From Thiosocius sp963736445 (lineage in GTDB: Bacteria; Pseudomonadota; Gammaproteobacteria; Chromatiales; Chromatiaceae): a stretch of DNA of 64,000 bases. The number at the start of each line of letters is the position of its first letter. Position 1 is the first letter of the stretch. The position numbers were made by a program, and so were the translations under genes. The notes beneath the pieces are model-generated. The model was given only the letters and a program-made list of their open reading frames with translations. It was not told where the DNA came from and ran no database searches. Where the stretch lies: contig CAVTOY010000005.1 of the NCBI GenBank assembly GCA_963736445.1, positions 62,001-126,000 on the forward strand. The letters are read 5' to 3'. Below are positions 9,002 through 16,958 of this stretch, piece by piece.

Positions 9002-9074
9002 ATCGCCAGCTCTCCCTGACGATGCGACCGACCCGGCAGCATCGCAGACAATCCAAAGGTGTCGGCCAGCGCGA

Positions 9075-9743
9075 TCATTTATCCACTCGCCCCTTGCTGT
9101 GCGCAACGAACACGATCGACGGGTGCGTCAACTCCGGATTGGCGAAGTTCTTGACGTTGCCGACGGGTTCCTCATGGGGCCCTATCGCCTTGGTCTGATA
9201 CTCATTCAGCCGCAGCAGATCGATCGGCCCGACGTCGAGCACACGCATCATGCAGGCCATCACACAGTAAGGTTTGCGGCCGGCCTCCAGCTCGTCGACA
9301 CAAAGATTGCATTTCTTGACGATCTGCGCCTCCGGGTCCCACTGCGGGGCACCATAGGGACAGGTCGCTTCGCAGCGCCGGCAGCCAATACACAGCGTCG
9401 AATCGATATCGACGATGCCGTTGTCCGGTCGCTTCCAGATCGCGCCGGTAGGACAGGCGGGGAGACAGGCTGGCTCGGCGCAATGGTTGCACGAGAGGTT
9501 GACCTTGTAGGCAAATACATCGGGATAGGTGCCCCCCTCGACATACTGCACGCGCCTGAAGCGCGGCCCGGCCGGCAGGCCGTTTTTGTCCTTGCAGGCG
9601 ACCTCGCAGGCGCGGCAGCCGATGCAGTCGACATTGTTATGCACGAAGCCGAGCTGCTGCTCCGGCTTGACCGGTTCATAGACGGTCTTCTTGCGTCGCT
9701 TGATGGCGGCCCTTAGCTGCGCGCGGTCTTTGATCTTCTTCAT
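9075..9743 (-). CDS. DmsB-like 4x[4Fe-4S] electron-transfer subunit
   Basis: This 222-residue protein carries four clusters: CIGCRACEVACKDKN, CNHCAEPACLPACPTGA, CIGCRRCEATCPYGAPQ and CNLCVDELEAGRKPYCVMAC. Spacing and length match DmsB/PsrB/PhsB subunits. It has no leader, as expected for a partner that rides through the Tat pore with its catalytic subunit. The ATG at 9743 has AGGGAGGG 8 nt upstream; a TTG one codon earlier is less likely. It lies just after the catalytic gene. No DmsC/NrfD membrane anchor follows it in this operon; electrons may instead pass to the pentahaem cytochrome encoded upstream or to the NrfD module at the left edge. Confidence 0.9.
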   Translation of the reverse strand: MKKIKDRAQLRAAIKRRKKTVYEPVKPEQQLGFVHNNVDCIGCRACEVACKDKNGLPAGPRFRRVQYVEGGTYPDVFAYKVNLSCNHCAEPACLPACPTGAIWKRPDNGIVDIDSTLCIGCRRCEATCPYGAPQWDPEAQIVKKCNLCVDELEAGRKPYCVMACMMRVLDVGPIDLLRLNEYQTKAIGPHEEPVGNVKNFANPELTHPSIVFVAHSKGRVDK

Positions 9744-12343
9744 CAATCAACCCTCCCTTTCAGAGGTCGCGACGGAAAACATGGGATCGTGCCGTTGCCA
9801 ACTGGTCCCAACCCGGCCGGTGCGCGAGGTCCGTCTTGCGGATGTCGCACAGCACCGTGTTGTAGGCGAAGGAGCCGGCCGGACTGGGCTCGTCGAGCGT
9901 GAGCATGTCCGGATTGCCGGAGCGGTCGACGCCATTTGTCGTCGAGATCGAGCCAGGCCCCTTCGTGGATAACGGCAACGCCGGGCATGCAGCGTTCGGT
10001 CACATAGACAGGTACAACAACCCTGCCCCGTTCGTTCCAGACCTCGACCGTGTCGCCGGTCTTGATGCCCAGGCGTCTCGCGTCCGATGCGTTCACCGTC
10101 ACTTCCTGCTCATAGGTCTCGCGCAGCCAGCTGCAGTTGTTGAATATCGAGTGGGTGCGCCAGCTCGGATGCGGCGAGATCAGGTGGAACGGGTACTTTG
10201 CGGTCTTCGGGCTGTTCAGCGATTCCCAGGGCTCGATCCATTTCGGGATCGAGGGGATATGGTAGCCGTAGCGCGTACGCGTCCAGTCACCGATCTGCGC
10301 CAACTCAGTGCTGAGTATCTCGATGCGTCCCGAGGGTGTCTGGAAGGGCTTGCCCTGTTCGATCTGCTCACGGAATGCGACATGCGGCTGGTCGAGCTTG
10401 AACTTGTAGACACCGCGCTGCTTGAACTCGTCCCAGCTCATGTCGACATGCTGGTGCGCCATGACCTTACCTTCCCACCAATCCTGCAGATAGGCCTCGT
10501 CGACGGCATCGGGGTTGTGGAAATAGCTGCGGTCCGCCTTCGGGTTGTAGGTCTTGCCGAAACGGTCGCCGATGCCGGTCTTCTCGCCGATCCGATAGGC
10601 CAGTTCGGTAAAGACCTGAAAGTCGCTCTTCGATTCGCCCAGCGGCTCGATGACCTTCGGGCGATGGATATAGTAGTGTCCCTTGTACCAGGGCAATGCG
10701 ACGTCGTGCCGCTCGAAATGCGTCGCGATCGGCAGCAGAACATCGGCATACAGGCCCGACGGTGTGATGGTCGAGTCCATGCAGACCACCAGCTCCATCT
10801 TGTCCATCGCGGCGATTTCTTTATTGATGTTGGTGAGCTGGTTGAACCAGTCAGAGCCATGCCAGAAGATCCCTTTGATGTTCGGGATTACGCCGTCTAA
10901 CTGGTCCTGTCGCGGCCACAGACCGATCTCTTCGCGCCGGACGTTCGGGTAATTCAGGACGCAGTGCGCCCAGCGATCCGACTTGATCGACGAAAACCAG
11001 ATATTGGCGTACTGATCATAAGGATAGGCTACCGCCTCGGCATGCCAGGCCTTGCCGACGCCCTCGGCGCAGCCGCCGAGCACGCCGATGTTCCCGGTCA
11101 TCGCCTGCAGTGCGGCGGCCATGCGGTTGTACTGCTCGCCATAGGCATTGCGCCCCGGCGCCCAGGAGGCCTTGAGCGCGGCGGGCTTGGTCCTGGCGTA
11201 CATGTCCGCCAGCTTCTTGATGTCGTCCGCCGACACGCCACAGATCTGCGCTGCCCATTCCGGGCTCTTGGCAACGCCGTCGTAGGTGCCGAGGATATAG
11301 TCCTTGAAGTTTTCCTTGCCGTTCGGCGAATTGGCCGCCCAGTCCGGCATCGTGCCGGCATCCATGCCGAGCGTGAAGCGGTTGATGAAGTCCTGGTCAT
11401 GCAGGTTGTTGGTGAAAATGTAGTGGGCCATCCCCGCCATCATTGCGGCATCGGTGTTCGGCCTGATCGGGATCCACCAGGCATCGTAGGCGGCCGCGGA
11501 ATCGGTGTACTGCGGATCGATCAGTACGAACTTGCAGCCCCGTTGCTTGGCCATCCGCATGTAGTAGAAGGTGTTGCCGCCGTGGAAGGTATAGGCTGGG
11601 TTCCAGCCCCACATGATCATCAGCTTGGAGTGCGCAAAGGTGTCGTCTTCGTTGCCGTCCTCGATGGTGCCGAAGGTCCAGCGTGAACTGGACGTCGTGC
11701 CCTGGTAGGAGGGCACCGACCATGAATTGGTGCGGCAACCAAACATGCCGAGAAAGCGCCCCAGCAGCCCCTCGATTTGGTCGGACTTGTGCAGTACGCC
11801 ATAGGACGCACCCGCATAGCTCTGATCCAGGAGCGCAGTCGAACCGTACTGATTTTTTATCTCGATCATCTTGCGCGCGACATACTCGAGCGCCTCATCC
11901 CAGCTGAGACGCTTGAACTTACCCTCTCCGCGCTTGCCGACCCGACCCATCGGGTACAGCAGGCGCTCGGCCGAGTAGAGCCGCTGGCGATATGATCGGC
12001 CGCGCAGGCAGGCACGCACCTGGGGCTCCTCCTCGGTATCCTTACCAAAGTAGCCGTCGCGCTGATAGCGCCCGTCATCGGTGGTCAGGCGTACAATCAC
12101 GTCGCCCTTCTTGTGCGCCACCAGCATATGGCGCGAACCGCAGTTATGAGCGCAACTGGTGACGACGGTCGATAGCTCATCATCACGCGGATAGGGTTCG
12201 TAGGCGAACGCCTGGGCGTCGCGTGTCTTGATAAGGCTGCCGGCACCCAACGCGGCGGCGCCGGCTGCGGTGCTCTGCAGAAACGACCGTCTGGTCATTT
12301 GCAGACGGTCTTTCAGGAAATCCAGGTTCTTGTTGTCGCTCAT
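9743..12343 (-). CDS. DmsA-like molybdo/tungsto-pterin oxidoreductase, Tat-exported; C-terminus frameshifted
   Basis: The protein has a Tat leader (MTRRSFLQSTAAG, Arg18-Arg19) and a DMSO-reductase-family body: the FS0 cluster region CAHNCGSRH...ACLRGRSYRQ, KRLSWDEALEYVA, and a C-terminal cofactor-binding domain (INASDARRLGIKTGD-like). ACLRGRSYRQ and the following RLLYPMGRVGKRGEGKF are close to DmsA. The third FS0 ligand is His72 rather than Cys (Cys64, Cys68, Cys112 are kept). Near 9940 the frame shifts by one base: after GAWLDLD the expected family ending TNGVDRSGNPDMLTLDEP continues in another frame to a stop at 9760, so the native gene is probably 9760-12343. Substrate is unknown; S- or N-oxides, or sulfur or oxyanion compounds, are possible. 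GGAGGATGCC precedes the ATG. Confidence 0.88.
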   Translation of the reverse strand: MSDNKNLDFLKDRLQMTRRSFLQSTAAGAAALGAGSLIKTRDAQAFAYEPYPRDDELSTVVTSCAHNCGSRHMLVAHKKGDVIVRLTTDDGRYQRDGYFGKDTEEEPQVRACLRGRSYRQRLYSAERLLYPMGRVGKRGEGKFKRLSWDEALEYVARKMIEIKNQYGSTALLDQSYAGASYGVLHKSDQIEGLLGRFLGMFGCRTNSWSVPSYQGTTSSSRWTFGTIEDGNEDDTFAHSKLMIMWGWNPAYTFHGGNTFYYMRMAKQRGCKFVLIDPQYTDSAAAYDAWWIPIRPNTDAAMMAGMAHYIFTNNLHDQDFINRFTLGMDAGTMPDWAANSPNGKENFKDYILGTYDGVAKSPEWAAQICGVSADDIKKLADMYARTKPAALKASWAPGRNAYGEQYNRMAAALQAMTGNIGVLGGCAEGVGKAWHAEAVAYPYDQYANIWFSSIKSDRWAHCVLNYPNVRREEIGLWPRQDQLDGVIPNIKGIFWHGSDWFNQLTNINKEIAAMDKMELVVCMDSTITPSGLYADVLLPIATHFERHDVALPWYKGHYYIHRPKVIEPLGESKSDFQVFTELAYRIGEKTGIGDRFGKTYNPKADRSYFHNPDAVDEAYLQDWWEGKVMAHQHVDMSWDEFKQRGVYKFKLDQPHVAFREQIEQGKPFQTPSGRIEILSTELAQIGDWTRTRYGYHIPSIPKWIEPWESLNSPKTAKYPFHLISPHPSWRTHSIFNNCSWLRETYEQEVTVNASDARRLGIKTGDTVEVWNERGRVVVPVYVTERCMPGVAVIHEGAWLDLDDKWRRPLRQSGHAHARRAQSGRLLRLQHGAVRHPQDGPRAPAGLGPVGNGTIPCFPSRPLKGRVD

Positions 12344-12367
12344 GGCATCCTCCGCGCCGCTGACTGA

Positions 12368-13165
12368 CTACTGAGCCGCTGGTGCATCTGCGGTTACGGT
12401 AAAACGAGGGTTGGAGCTGGTCGGTCTGTCCTTTGCCCAATCGGGAGGCACTCCGCTATCCCCGGGCCAGGTATGCCGCGGATACGGATAACTGATCCGG
12501 TACCATGAGCGTCCACCGTGGCATCCATAGCAGACGTCGCTGGTCTGCTTGGCGGCCTCTTCGATCGCCGCCGGCTTGAGAAAATTGACCTGGTGGCGGT
12601 TTGTGCGGATCGCTGCGTGGCAGGTCAGGCAGTTGTCACCGAACAGCTGACCGTGCTCGATCCAGCTGCCGGGCACGCCCATCACCTGGTAATTGAACTT
12701 GCCGTGGCACATCAAGCAGGTATTTGGATCGACATGCTTGCGTTGAATCAGGTCGGACTGTCCGGTCGCCGAGGAATTGGCCGTCTCCTCGCGTGGATCG
12801 TTTCCCTGATGGCAGGTGTTGCAGCGCAGATTCATCACCTGTTTTGCGTAATCGCTCACCAAATGTCTGCGGTGAAAGGTCTCCTGCGGCCCCGCATAGG
12901 TGTCCAGAGTCTGGTACCAAGCCAGTGCATCGCTCGACTGAACTCCCGCCGGTGACGCCTCCAGGACCCGATCTTCGAGGACCTCCTGGTGACAGGCCAG
13001 GCACTGCTCATCACGCGCGGCGTCAATCGCGGGCCTGAAATGTAACGGATCCCAACGGGCCGTGTAATACCCGTCCGTATCCTGTCCAAGGGCCGGTAAG
13101 CCGCTCAGAATGCAGGCGAGAAAAAGCGCGAAATTCGTGACCGACAGTCCTTTCAGCTGGATCAT
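12368..13165 (-). CDS. Periplasmic pentahaem cytochrome c
   Basis: The 265-residue protein has a signal peptide ending near ALG-Q (residue 27). Five haem motifs are present: CLACH, CNTCH, CLMCH, CLTCH and CYGCH. Many other His residues could serve as distal ligands. It is encoded 24 nt upstream of the DmsA-like gene, so it is the natural electron partner of that enzyme and may stand in for the missing membrane anchor. NapC/NrfH type membrane helices are absent, so it is soluble or associates with another protein, possibly the Met-Ser-Gly repeat protein encoded just before it. Confidence 0.88.
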   Translation of the reverse strand: MIQLKGLSVTNFALFLACILSGLPALGQDTDGYYTARWDPLHFRPAIDAARDEQCLACHQEVLEDRVLEASPAGVQSSDALAWYQTLDTYAGPQETFHRRHLVSDYAKQVMNLRCNTCHQGNDPREETANSSATGQSDLIQRKHVDPNTCLMCHGKFNYQVMGVPGSWIEHGQLFGDNCLTCHAAIRTNRHQVNFLKPAAIEEAAKQTSDVCYGCHGGRSWYRISYPYPRHTWPGDSGVPPDWAKDRPTSSNPRFTVTADAPAAQ

Positions 13166-13192
13166 CGGAGTTTCCTCATCGTCGTAGGGAAA

Positions 13193-13235
13193 ATGGCACG
13201 TCCCTGTGCCAGGGCACCTGCCCGCTCCGCGGGAC
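13193..13235 (-). terminator. Hairpins between the repeat-protein and pentahaem genes
   Basis: Read on the minus strand, two inverted repeats follow the repeat-protein stop: CCTGTCCCGC/GCGGGCAGG, then TGGCAC/GTGCCA with a 6-nt loop followed by TTTT. The second looks like a weak rho-independent terminator or an attenuating or mRNA-protecting hairpin. The distal genes have no other clear promoter, so some read-through is likely. I considered a sigma-54 site here; the spacing is one base too long. Confidence 0.5.
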
Positions 13236-13240
13236 AGGGG

Positions 13241-14431
13241 TTATTGCGGCGGGTTCCAGCCGGACATGCCGGACATACCCCCCATGCCGGACATTCCCGA
13301 CATGCCGCCCATACCGGACATACCACCCATGCCGGACATCCCCGACATGCCACCCATACCGGACATACCGCCCATTCCGGACATACCACTCATGCCCTGC
13401 TGGGCCGGGTAGAAGTAGATCTGTCCTTCAGGCGTGATCTGGAAGTAGCCGGCCATCCCGGACATACCGCCCATCCCGGACATACCGCCCATCCCGGACA
13501 TGCCGCCCATGCCGGACATTCCCGACATGCCGCCCATTCCGGACATACCGCCCATGCCGGACATACCGCCCATGCCGGACATACCGCCCATGCCGGACAT
13601 ACCGCCCATGCCGGACATGCCGCCCATGCCGCCCATGCCGGACATACCACCCATACCACTCATTCCAGACATGCCACCCATACCGGACATGCCCTGCTGG
13701 GCGGGATAGAAGTAGATCTGTCCTTGCGGTGTGATCTGGAAGTAACCGGACATACCGCCCATGCCGGACATTCCCGACATGCCGCCCATACCGGACATAC
13801 CACCCATGCCGGACATCCCCGACATGCCGCCCATACCGGACATACCACCCATGCCGGACATTCCCGACATGCCGCCCATACCACCCATGCCGGACATCCC
13901 CGACATACCGCCCATACCCGACATGCCGCTCATGCCACTAGGCTGCCAGACCCATTGTCCGCCCATACCGGACATTCCGCCCATGCCGCCCATGCCACTC
14001 ATACCGGACATGCCGGACATGCCGCCCATGCCACTCATACCGGACATTCCGCCCATACCGGACATTCCGCCCATGCCGGACATGCCACCCATACCGGACA
14101 TGCCACCCATACCGGACATCCCGCTCATGCCCTGCTGAGCCGGGTAGAAGTAGATCTGCCCCTCAGGGGTGATCTTGAAGTAGCCGGCCATTCCCGACAT
14201 ACCGCCCATGCCGGACATTCCCGACATGCCGCCCATGCCGGACATCCCGGACATACCACCCATGCCGGACATCCCGGACATACCGCCCATGCCGGACATT
14301 CCCGACATGCCGTCCATACCGGACATGCCACCCATACCGCTCATCCCGGCAACCGCGGTGCCGGCACCGAGCATCAGGCTGACCGCAGCGGCGGCGACAG
14401 CTTTCTTGAACCCTTTGCACATTCGTTTCAT
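13241..14431 (-). CDS. Secreted Met-Ser-Gly repeat protein with three YFQITPEGQIYFYP modules
   Basis: The 396-residue product has a signal peptide (MKRMCKGFKKAVAAAA...GTAVA, cut near residue 28). The mature protein is almost entirely built of the tripeptides MSG and MGG in an M-x-x rhythm, so about every third residue is Met. Three copies of a short module, GYF[KQ]ITP[EQ]GQIYFYPAQQ, break the repeats (near 14143-14190, 13703-13750 and 13405-13455 on the map), and a single QWVWQPS lies near 13950. GGAGGATTAGGAAG precedes the ATG. Thioether-rich repeats suggest Cu(I) or haem-edge contacts, or a repeat fibre; this is inference. It is the second gene of the Mo/W-enzyme operon. I know no named family for it. 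Confidence 0.85.
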   Translation of the reverse strand: MKRMCKGFKKAVAAAAVSLMLGAGTAVAGMSGMGGMSGMDGMSGMSGMGGMSGMSGMGGMSGMSGMGGMSGMSGMGGMSGMAGYFKITPEGQIYFYPAQQGMSGMSGMGGMSGMGGMSGMGGMSGMGGMSGMSGMGGMSGMSGMSGMGGMGGMSGMGGQWVWQPSGMSGMSGMGGMSGMSGMGGMGGMSGMSGMGGMSGMGGMSGMSGMGGMSGMGGMSGMSGMGGMSGYFQITPQGQIYFYPAQQGMSGMGGMSGMSGMGGMSGMGGMGGMSGMGGMSGMGGMSGMGGMSGMGGMSGMGGMSGMSGMGGMSGMGGMSGMGGMSGMAGYFQITPEGQIYFYPAQQGMSGMSGMGGMSGMGGMSGMSGMGGMSGMGGMSGMSGMGGMSGMSGWNPPQ

Positions 14432-14495
14432 CTTCCTAATCCTCCAGTGATAGATTTTTCAGCTCGGCTGAGTGTCAACCGGGCTTGGCTTACTT

Positions 14496-14789
14496 TCAGT
14501 GCCACCCACGGATGTCGTAGCGACCGCCCATACCTGGCCGGTTGAACGGCGTGTACCAGTTACCCTGGTCCTCGAGGAATCGGAGGCTCTGGGGATAGGG
14601 GCGTGATACCCCGTGCAATGCCGCGGTGTACCAGGCCCCCGGATGGTTGACTTCCGTGATCTGAGGCGCCCCAATCGGACGCTCCCACGGCGTCTCTCCG
14701 GCAATCAGATTGTCTGCCGAGGCCGGGGCACTCGCCCCTGCAAAGAGCAGTGCCATCACGACCGGATATCCTTTCAAAGGACGCATCAT
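14496..14789 (-). CDS. Small secreted protein, first gene of the Mo/W-enzyme operon
   Basis: From the twin ATG codons at 14789/14786 (GGAGGG just upstream) the product is about 97 residues with a signal peptide (MRPLKGYPVVMALLFAGASAPASA). The mature part is rich in Trp, Tyr, Pro and Gly (GAWYTAALHG, NWYTPFNRPGMGGRYDIRGWH) and has no Cys. No family is recognised. It is the first gene after a sigma-54 promoter at 14862-14877 and precedes the Met-Ser-Gly repeat gene by 64 nt. Its aromatic-rich, small mature domain could be an assembly partner for the repeat protein or cytochromes; that is a guess from context. Confidence 0.7.
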   Translation of the reverse strand: MMRPLKGYPVVMALLFAGASAPASADNLIAGETPWERPIGAPQITEVNHPGAWYTAALHGVSRPYPQSLRFLEDQGNWYTPFNRPGMGGRYDIRGWH

Positions 14790-14861
14790 CGACCCTCCTA
14801 CCTTCGGTTTCCTCTTGACCCAAGTCCCGTCGGTAACTGGACGGGTTGGCATCATTGGTAT

Positions 14862-14877
14862 CGCAACCTCTGTGCCA
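14862..14877 (-). promoter_or_regulatory. Sigma-54 promoter for the Mo/W-enzyme operon
   Basis: TGGCACAGAGGTTGCG on the minus strand has GG and GC exactly 10 nt apart and matches the -24/-12 consensus (TGGCACG-N4-TTGCW) at nearly every fixed position. Transcription would start near 14850, about 60 nt before the first gene. Activator-like palindromes lie upstream at 14955-14967, 15072-15084 and 15122-15134. Confidence 0.8.
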
Positions 14878-14954
14878 CAGGGTGTTATGTGCTGATTTTA
14901 TGAGGGTTTCTTTTTCCGCTTGCACTGTTGTGCCCGACATCGGCGCTGAAACCA

Positions 14955-14967
14955 CGCCAGTTTGTCA
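14955..14967 (-). promoter_or_regulatory. Candidate enhancer (TGACAAAATGTCA-like)
   Basis: TGACAAACTGGCG on the minus strand resembles the palindrome TGACAAAATGTCA seen in full at 19380. It lies about 80 bp upstream of the -24 element at 14877, the usual distance for an NtrC-type activator site. Confidence 0.45.
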
Positions 14968-15071
14968 GTAGCCGACAACCATGGATCACGCCTTTGTGCC
15001 GCGCACCCTGCAGCGCCTCGTCCCACGCGAGGCCTACAGGGAATTAATTCCATCTGCGGAAGGGGCTTGCG

Positions 15072-15134
15072 TGACATTTTTGAAGTGTTGAGGCCGAAGA
15101 CGCCGGTGGGAACTTGATTCCTGCCATTTTGTCA
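15072..15134. promoter_or_regulatory. Paired candidate enhancers between two divergent sigma-54 promoters
   Basis: TGACATTTTTGAA (15072-15084) and TGCCATTTTGTCA (15122-15134) are two near-copies of the TGACA-N3-TGTCA palindrome, 50 bp apart (about five helical turns). They stand midway between the leftward promoter at 14862 and the rightward one at 15362, so one activator could serve both. A perfect 12-bp palindrome, GGAATTAATTCC, lies nearby at 15040-15051. No gene is seen in 14790-15454. Confidence 0.5.
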
Positions 15135-15361
15135 GGCAGGGACGGAGCGGCGGGTCGATCTCTCGTCACGCGGGGCAAACTCCTGCCCGACCGACGACCC
15201 GCCTGTCAATCTGGCATATTTATGCACGGCAACCGGCCTATCGAAGGGATAAGACGCGCTCTCTGCGCGCCCTGTCGACAGCACCAGGCCGACAGCCAGT
15301 TCTTTATTGCAAATAGCTTCGCCAGGTGTTCCGCGCTTTTATCAGGCACCCTGATGGGATA

Positions 15362-15378
15362 TTGGTTCGTTCCTTGCT
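15362..15378 (+). promoter_or_regulatory. Sigma-54 promoter for the dihaem cytochrome operon
   Basis: TTGGTTCGTTCCTTGCT has GG and GC 10 nt apart, with the conserved -12 TTGCT and the G after the -24 box. The predicted start, near 15389, leaves a leader of about 65 nt before the ATG at 15455. Confidence 0.7.
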
Positions 15379-15454
15379 ACATCACCGATCACGCCTTGTT
15401 TCTACAGGGGTGCTCCGCGCCCCAGCAGAACCCAGCCACAAGGAGGCAACGGGG

Positions 15455-16318
15455 ATGCGACTACTATTATCGCTACTATTGGTACCTCTCTCGGTCCATG
15501 CGCTCGACATGGAAAACGCAAGACGGATCAACAAGACCTGCGCACTGTGCCACGGTCAGTACAGCCAGGGGACACCGGGGATGATGTCGCCACGGCTAGC
15601 CGGGCTGCCAAAGGAATACATCGCCAAGGAGATGCGTTATTACCGGGACGGTAAGCGTGACTATGCGCCCATGGTGGTGACCTCGCAGATAAAAAACATG
15701 ACCGACAAGGATATCGATGACATAGCCGAATACCTGGGCGATCTGGATATCCGCGAGATGGGGCTGCCGGAGATCCCCAAATATGAAGACGGCGACCCGG
15801 AGGCTGGCCGCAAGGTTTTCATGCGCGAATGCAAGGGTTGTCATGCGACAAACGGCCACGGCAAGCCACACAAGGGGATTCCGCCGCTCGCCGGCCAATA
15901 TGCGAGCTATCTGCTAAACCAGATCGACCGCTTTCGAAGGAAGGCGCGTTTTCATGACGATGACCCGGAGGACGCCCTGTTCACCGAGTTTTCCTCCGCC
16001 GATCTCAACAACATCATCGCCTTCGTGACCCAACTTCCTCCGCACCCGTATACCGCCGACACCGAGCGCATGCTCGCAATGGCCGGGATGGCGATCGATA
16101 CGCAACCGGCGGCGTCGTTGCCTGCGATAGAGGCAAAGCCCGACGACGCCGGCATTGCCGGCCGTTTTCAGGTCACGCCGGCCGGGGAGATCTTGCTCAA
16201 GCCGAAATTCAACGATATCCGGGCGATTGCCGGACTGAAGGGCGACTTTCAGATCACCGCCGATGGCGAGATCCGCTTCCGGCCCGATGCTGACCCCGAC
16301 GCGACTCAATCGCGCTAG
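15455..16318 (+). CDS. Dihaem cytochrome c with C-terminal hairpin motifs
   Basis: The 287-residue protein starts at the ATG with AGGAGG 9 nt upstream and a signal peptide (MRLLLSLLLVPLSVHA). Two class I cytochrome domains carry C29-ALC-H33 and C126-KGC-H130; the layout resembles cytochrome c4 and related c-type proteins. After the second domain come two copies of the motif found in the neighbouring repeat proteins: GRFQVTPAGEILLKP and GDFQITADGEIRFRP. These tails are not part of normal cytochromes c4 and probably form the contact to the other motif-bearing proteins. It is the first gene of a rightward operon with the DUF302 gene and lies divergent to the Mo/W-enzyme operon. Confidence 0.88.
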   Translation: MRLLLSLLLVPLSVHALDMENARRINKTCALCHGQYSQGTPGMMSPRLAGLPKEYIAKEMRYYRDGKRDYAPMVVTSQIKNMTDKDIDDIAEYLGDLDIREMGLPEIPKYEDGDPEAGRKVFMRECKGCHATNGHGKPHKGIPPLAGQYASYLLNQIDRFRRKARFHDDDPEDALFTEFSSADLNNIIAFVTQLPPHPYTADTERMLAMAGMAIDTQPAASLPAIEAKPDDAGIAGRFQVTPAGEILLKPKFNDIRAIAGLKGDFQITADGEIRFRPDADPDATQSR

Positions 16319-16356
16319 TTCTCCGGCAACGACGCTACCATACTCAGGAAAACATC

Positions 16357-16872
16357 ATGATCAAAAAATCCTGTCGCATCATCATCACCGCACTCTACAT
16401 ATTTCTCACGGCTGGTCACCCCGGTTGGGCGGAACAGGCCATCGGTGTGCAGGTGTCCGAGGTGAATCAGTCGATCGTGCAGGTGGCGCTACAGGAAGGC
16501 GTCACGCCTGAATCCGCGGCCAATGCGATGATCCGGAAGGCATCTGAGATCAACCTGAGATTCGTCGGGCGGCAGCGAATCTACCGGCAGTTTCGCGAGC
16601 AGGGCAAGGTTTCGGGACACCTGGAAATTTTTCAATTCTGTGACCTCGACGATGCCCACAACCTGATTCAGCTGAATCCCATATTTGCGGCCTTCATGCC
16701 TTGTCGAATCGCCATGGTCGAAGACAAGAAAGGCCTTATCTGGCTGATGACCTTCAACCTGGACATGGTCATCGATAACAACATGCTGACACCGGCGGAA
16801 GGCGAAATTGCGATCAGGGTCAACCAGAACATGCTCAAGGTGCTGGTGGCCGGCGCAACGAGCAAATCCTAA
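16357..16872 (+). CDS. Secreted DUF302 protein
   Basis: The 171-residue protein has a signal peptide (MIKKSCRIIITALYIFLTAGHPGWA). The core LEIFQFCDLDDAHNLIQLNPIFAAFMPCRIAMVED matches the DUF302 (TT1751-like) fold, including the FCxxxxAxxLxxxNPxxxxFxPCR signature. DUF302 proteins are common in sulfur-oxidising bacteria next to cytochromes; their function is unknown. It lies 38 nt downstream of the dihaem cytochrome gene. The two conserved Cys could be redox active or bind metal. Confidence 0.85.
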   Translation: MIKKSCRIIITALYIFLTAGHPGWAEQAIGVQVSEVNQSIVQVALQEGVTPESAANAMIRKASEINLRFVGRQRIYRQFREQGKVSGHLEIFQFCDLDDAHNLIQLNPIFAAFMPCRIAMVEDKKGLIWLMTFNLDMVIDNNMLTPAEGEIAIRVNQNMLKVLVAGATSKS

Positions 16873-16881
16873 GCTGGATAA

Positions 16882-16932
16882 CAGGGCCGCCACCTGCGCA
16901 CGTGCCCTGCCTACAACGGTCAAATTTTGTAG
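16882..16932. terminator. Inverted repeats between convergent genes
   Basis: CAGGGC (16882-16887) pairs with GCCCTG (16904-16909), and CTACAA (16911-16916) with TTGTAG (16927-16932). They sit between the DUF302 stop and the stop of the opposing repeat-protein gene, where a bidirectional terminator would be expected. T runs are short, so this is moderate evidence. Confidence 0.4.
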
Positions 16933-16958
16933 TCACCGACCTGTGACGGCGCAGCCTT

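Noticed and set aside
13195..13212. TGGCAC...GTGCCA as a sigma-54 promoter for the pentahaem gene
   Set aside because: GG and GC are 11 nt apart rather than 10, and the sequence is a perfect inverted repeat followed by T residues, so a hairpin is more likely.
13250..14350. Regular short repeats that could suggest a CRISPR array
   Set aside because: The period is 9-18 bp with no unique spacers and keeps a coding frame.
13193..14545. A 450-codon plus-strand open frame rich in His, Ala, Gly and Thr
   Set aside because: It is the reverse-strand shadow of the Met-Ser-Gly repeat gene, which has a signal peptide, ribosome site and operon context.
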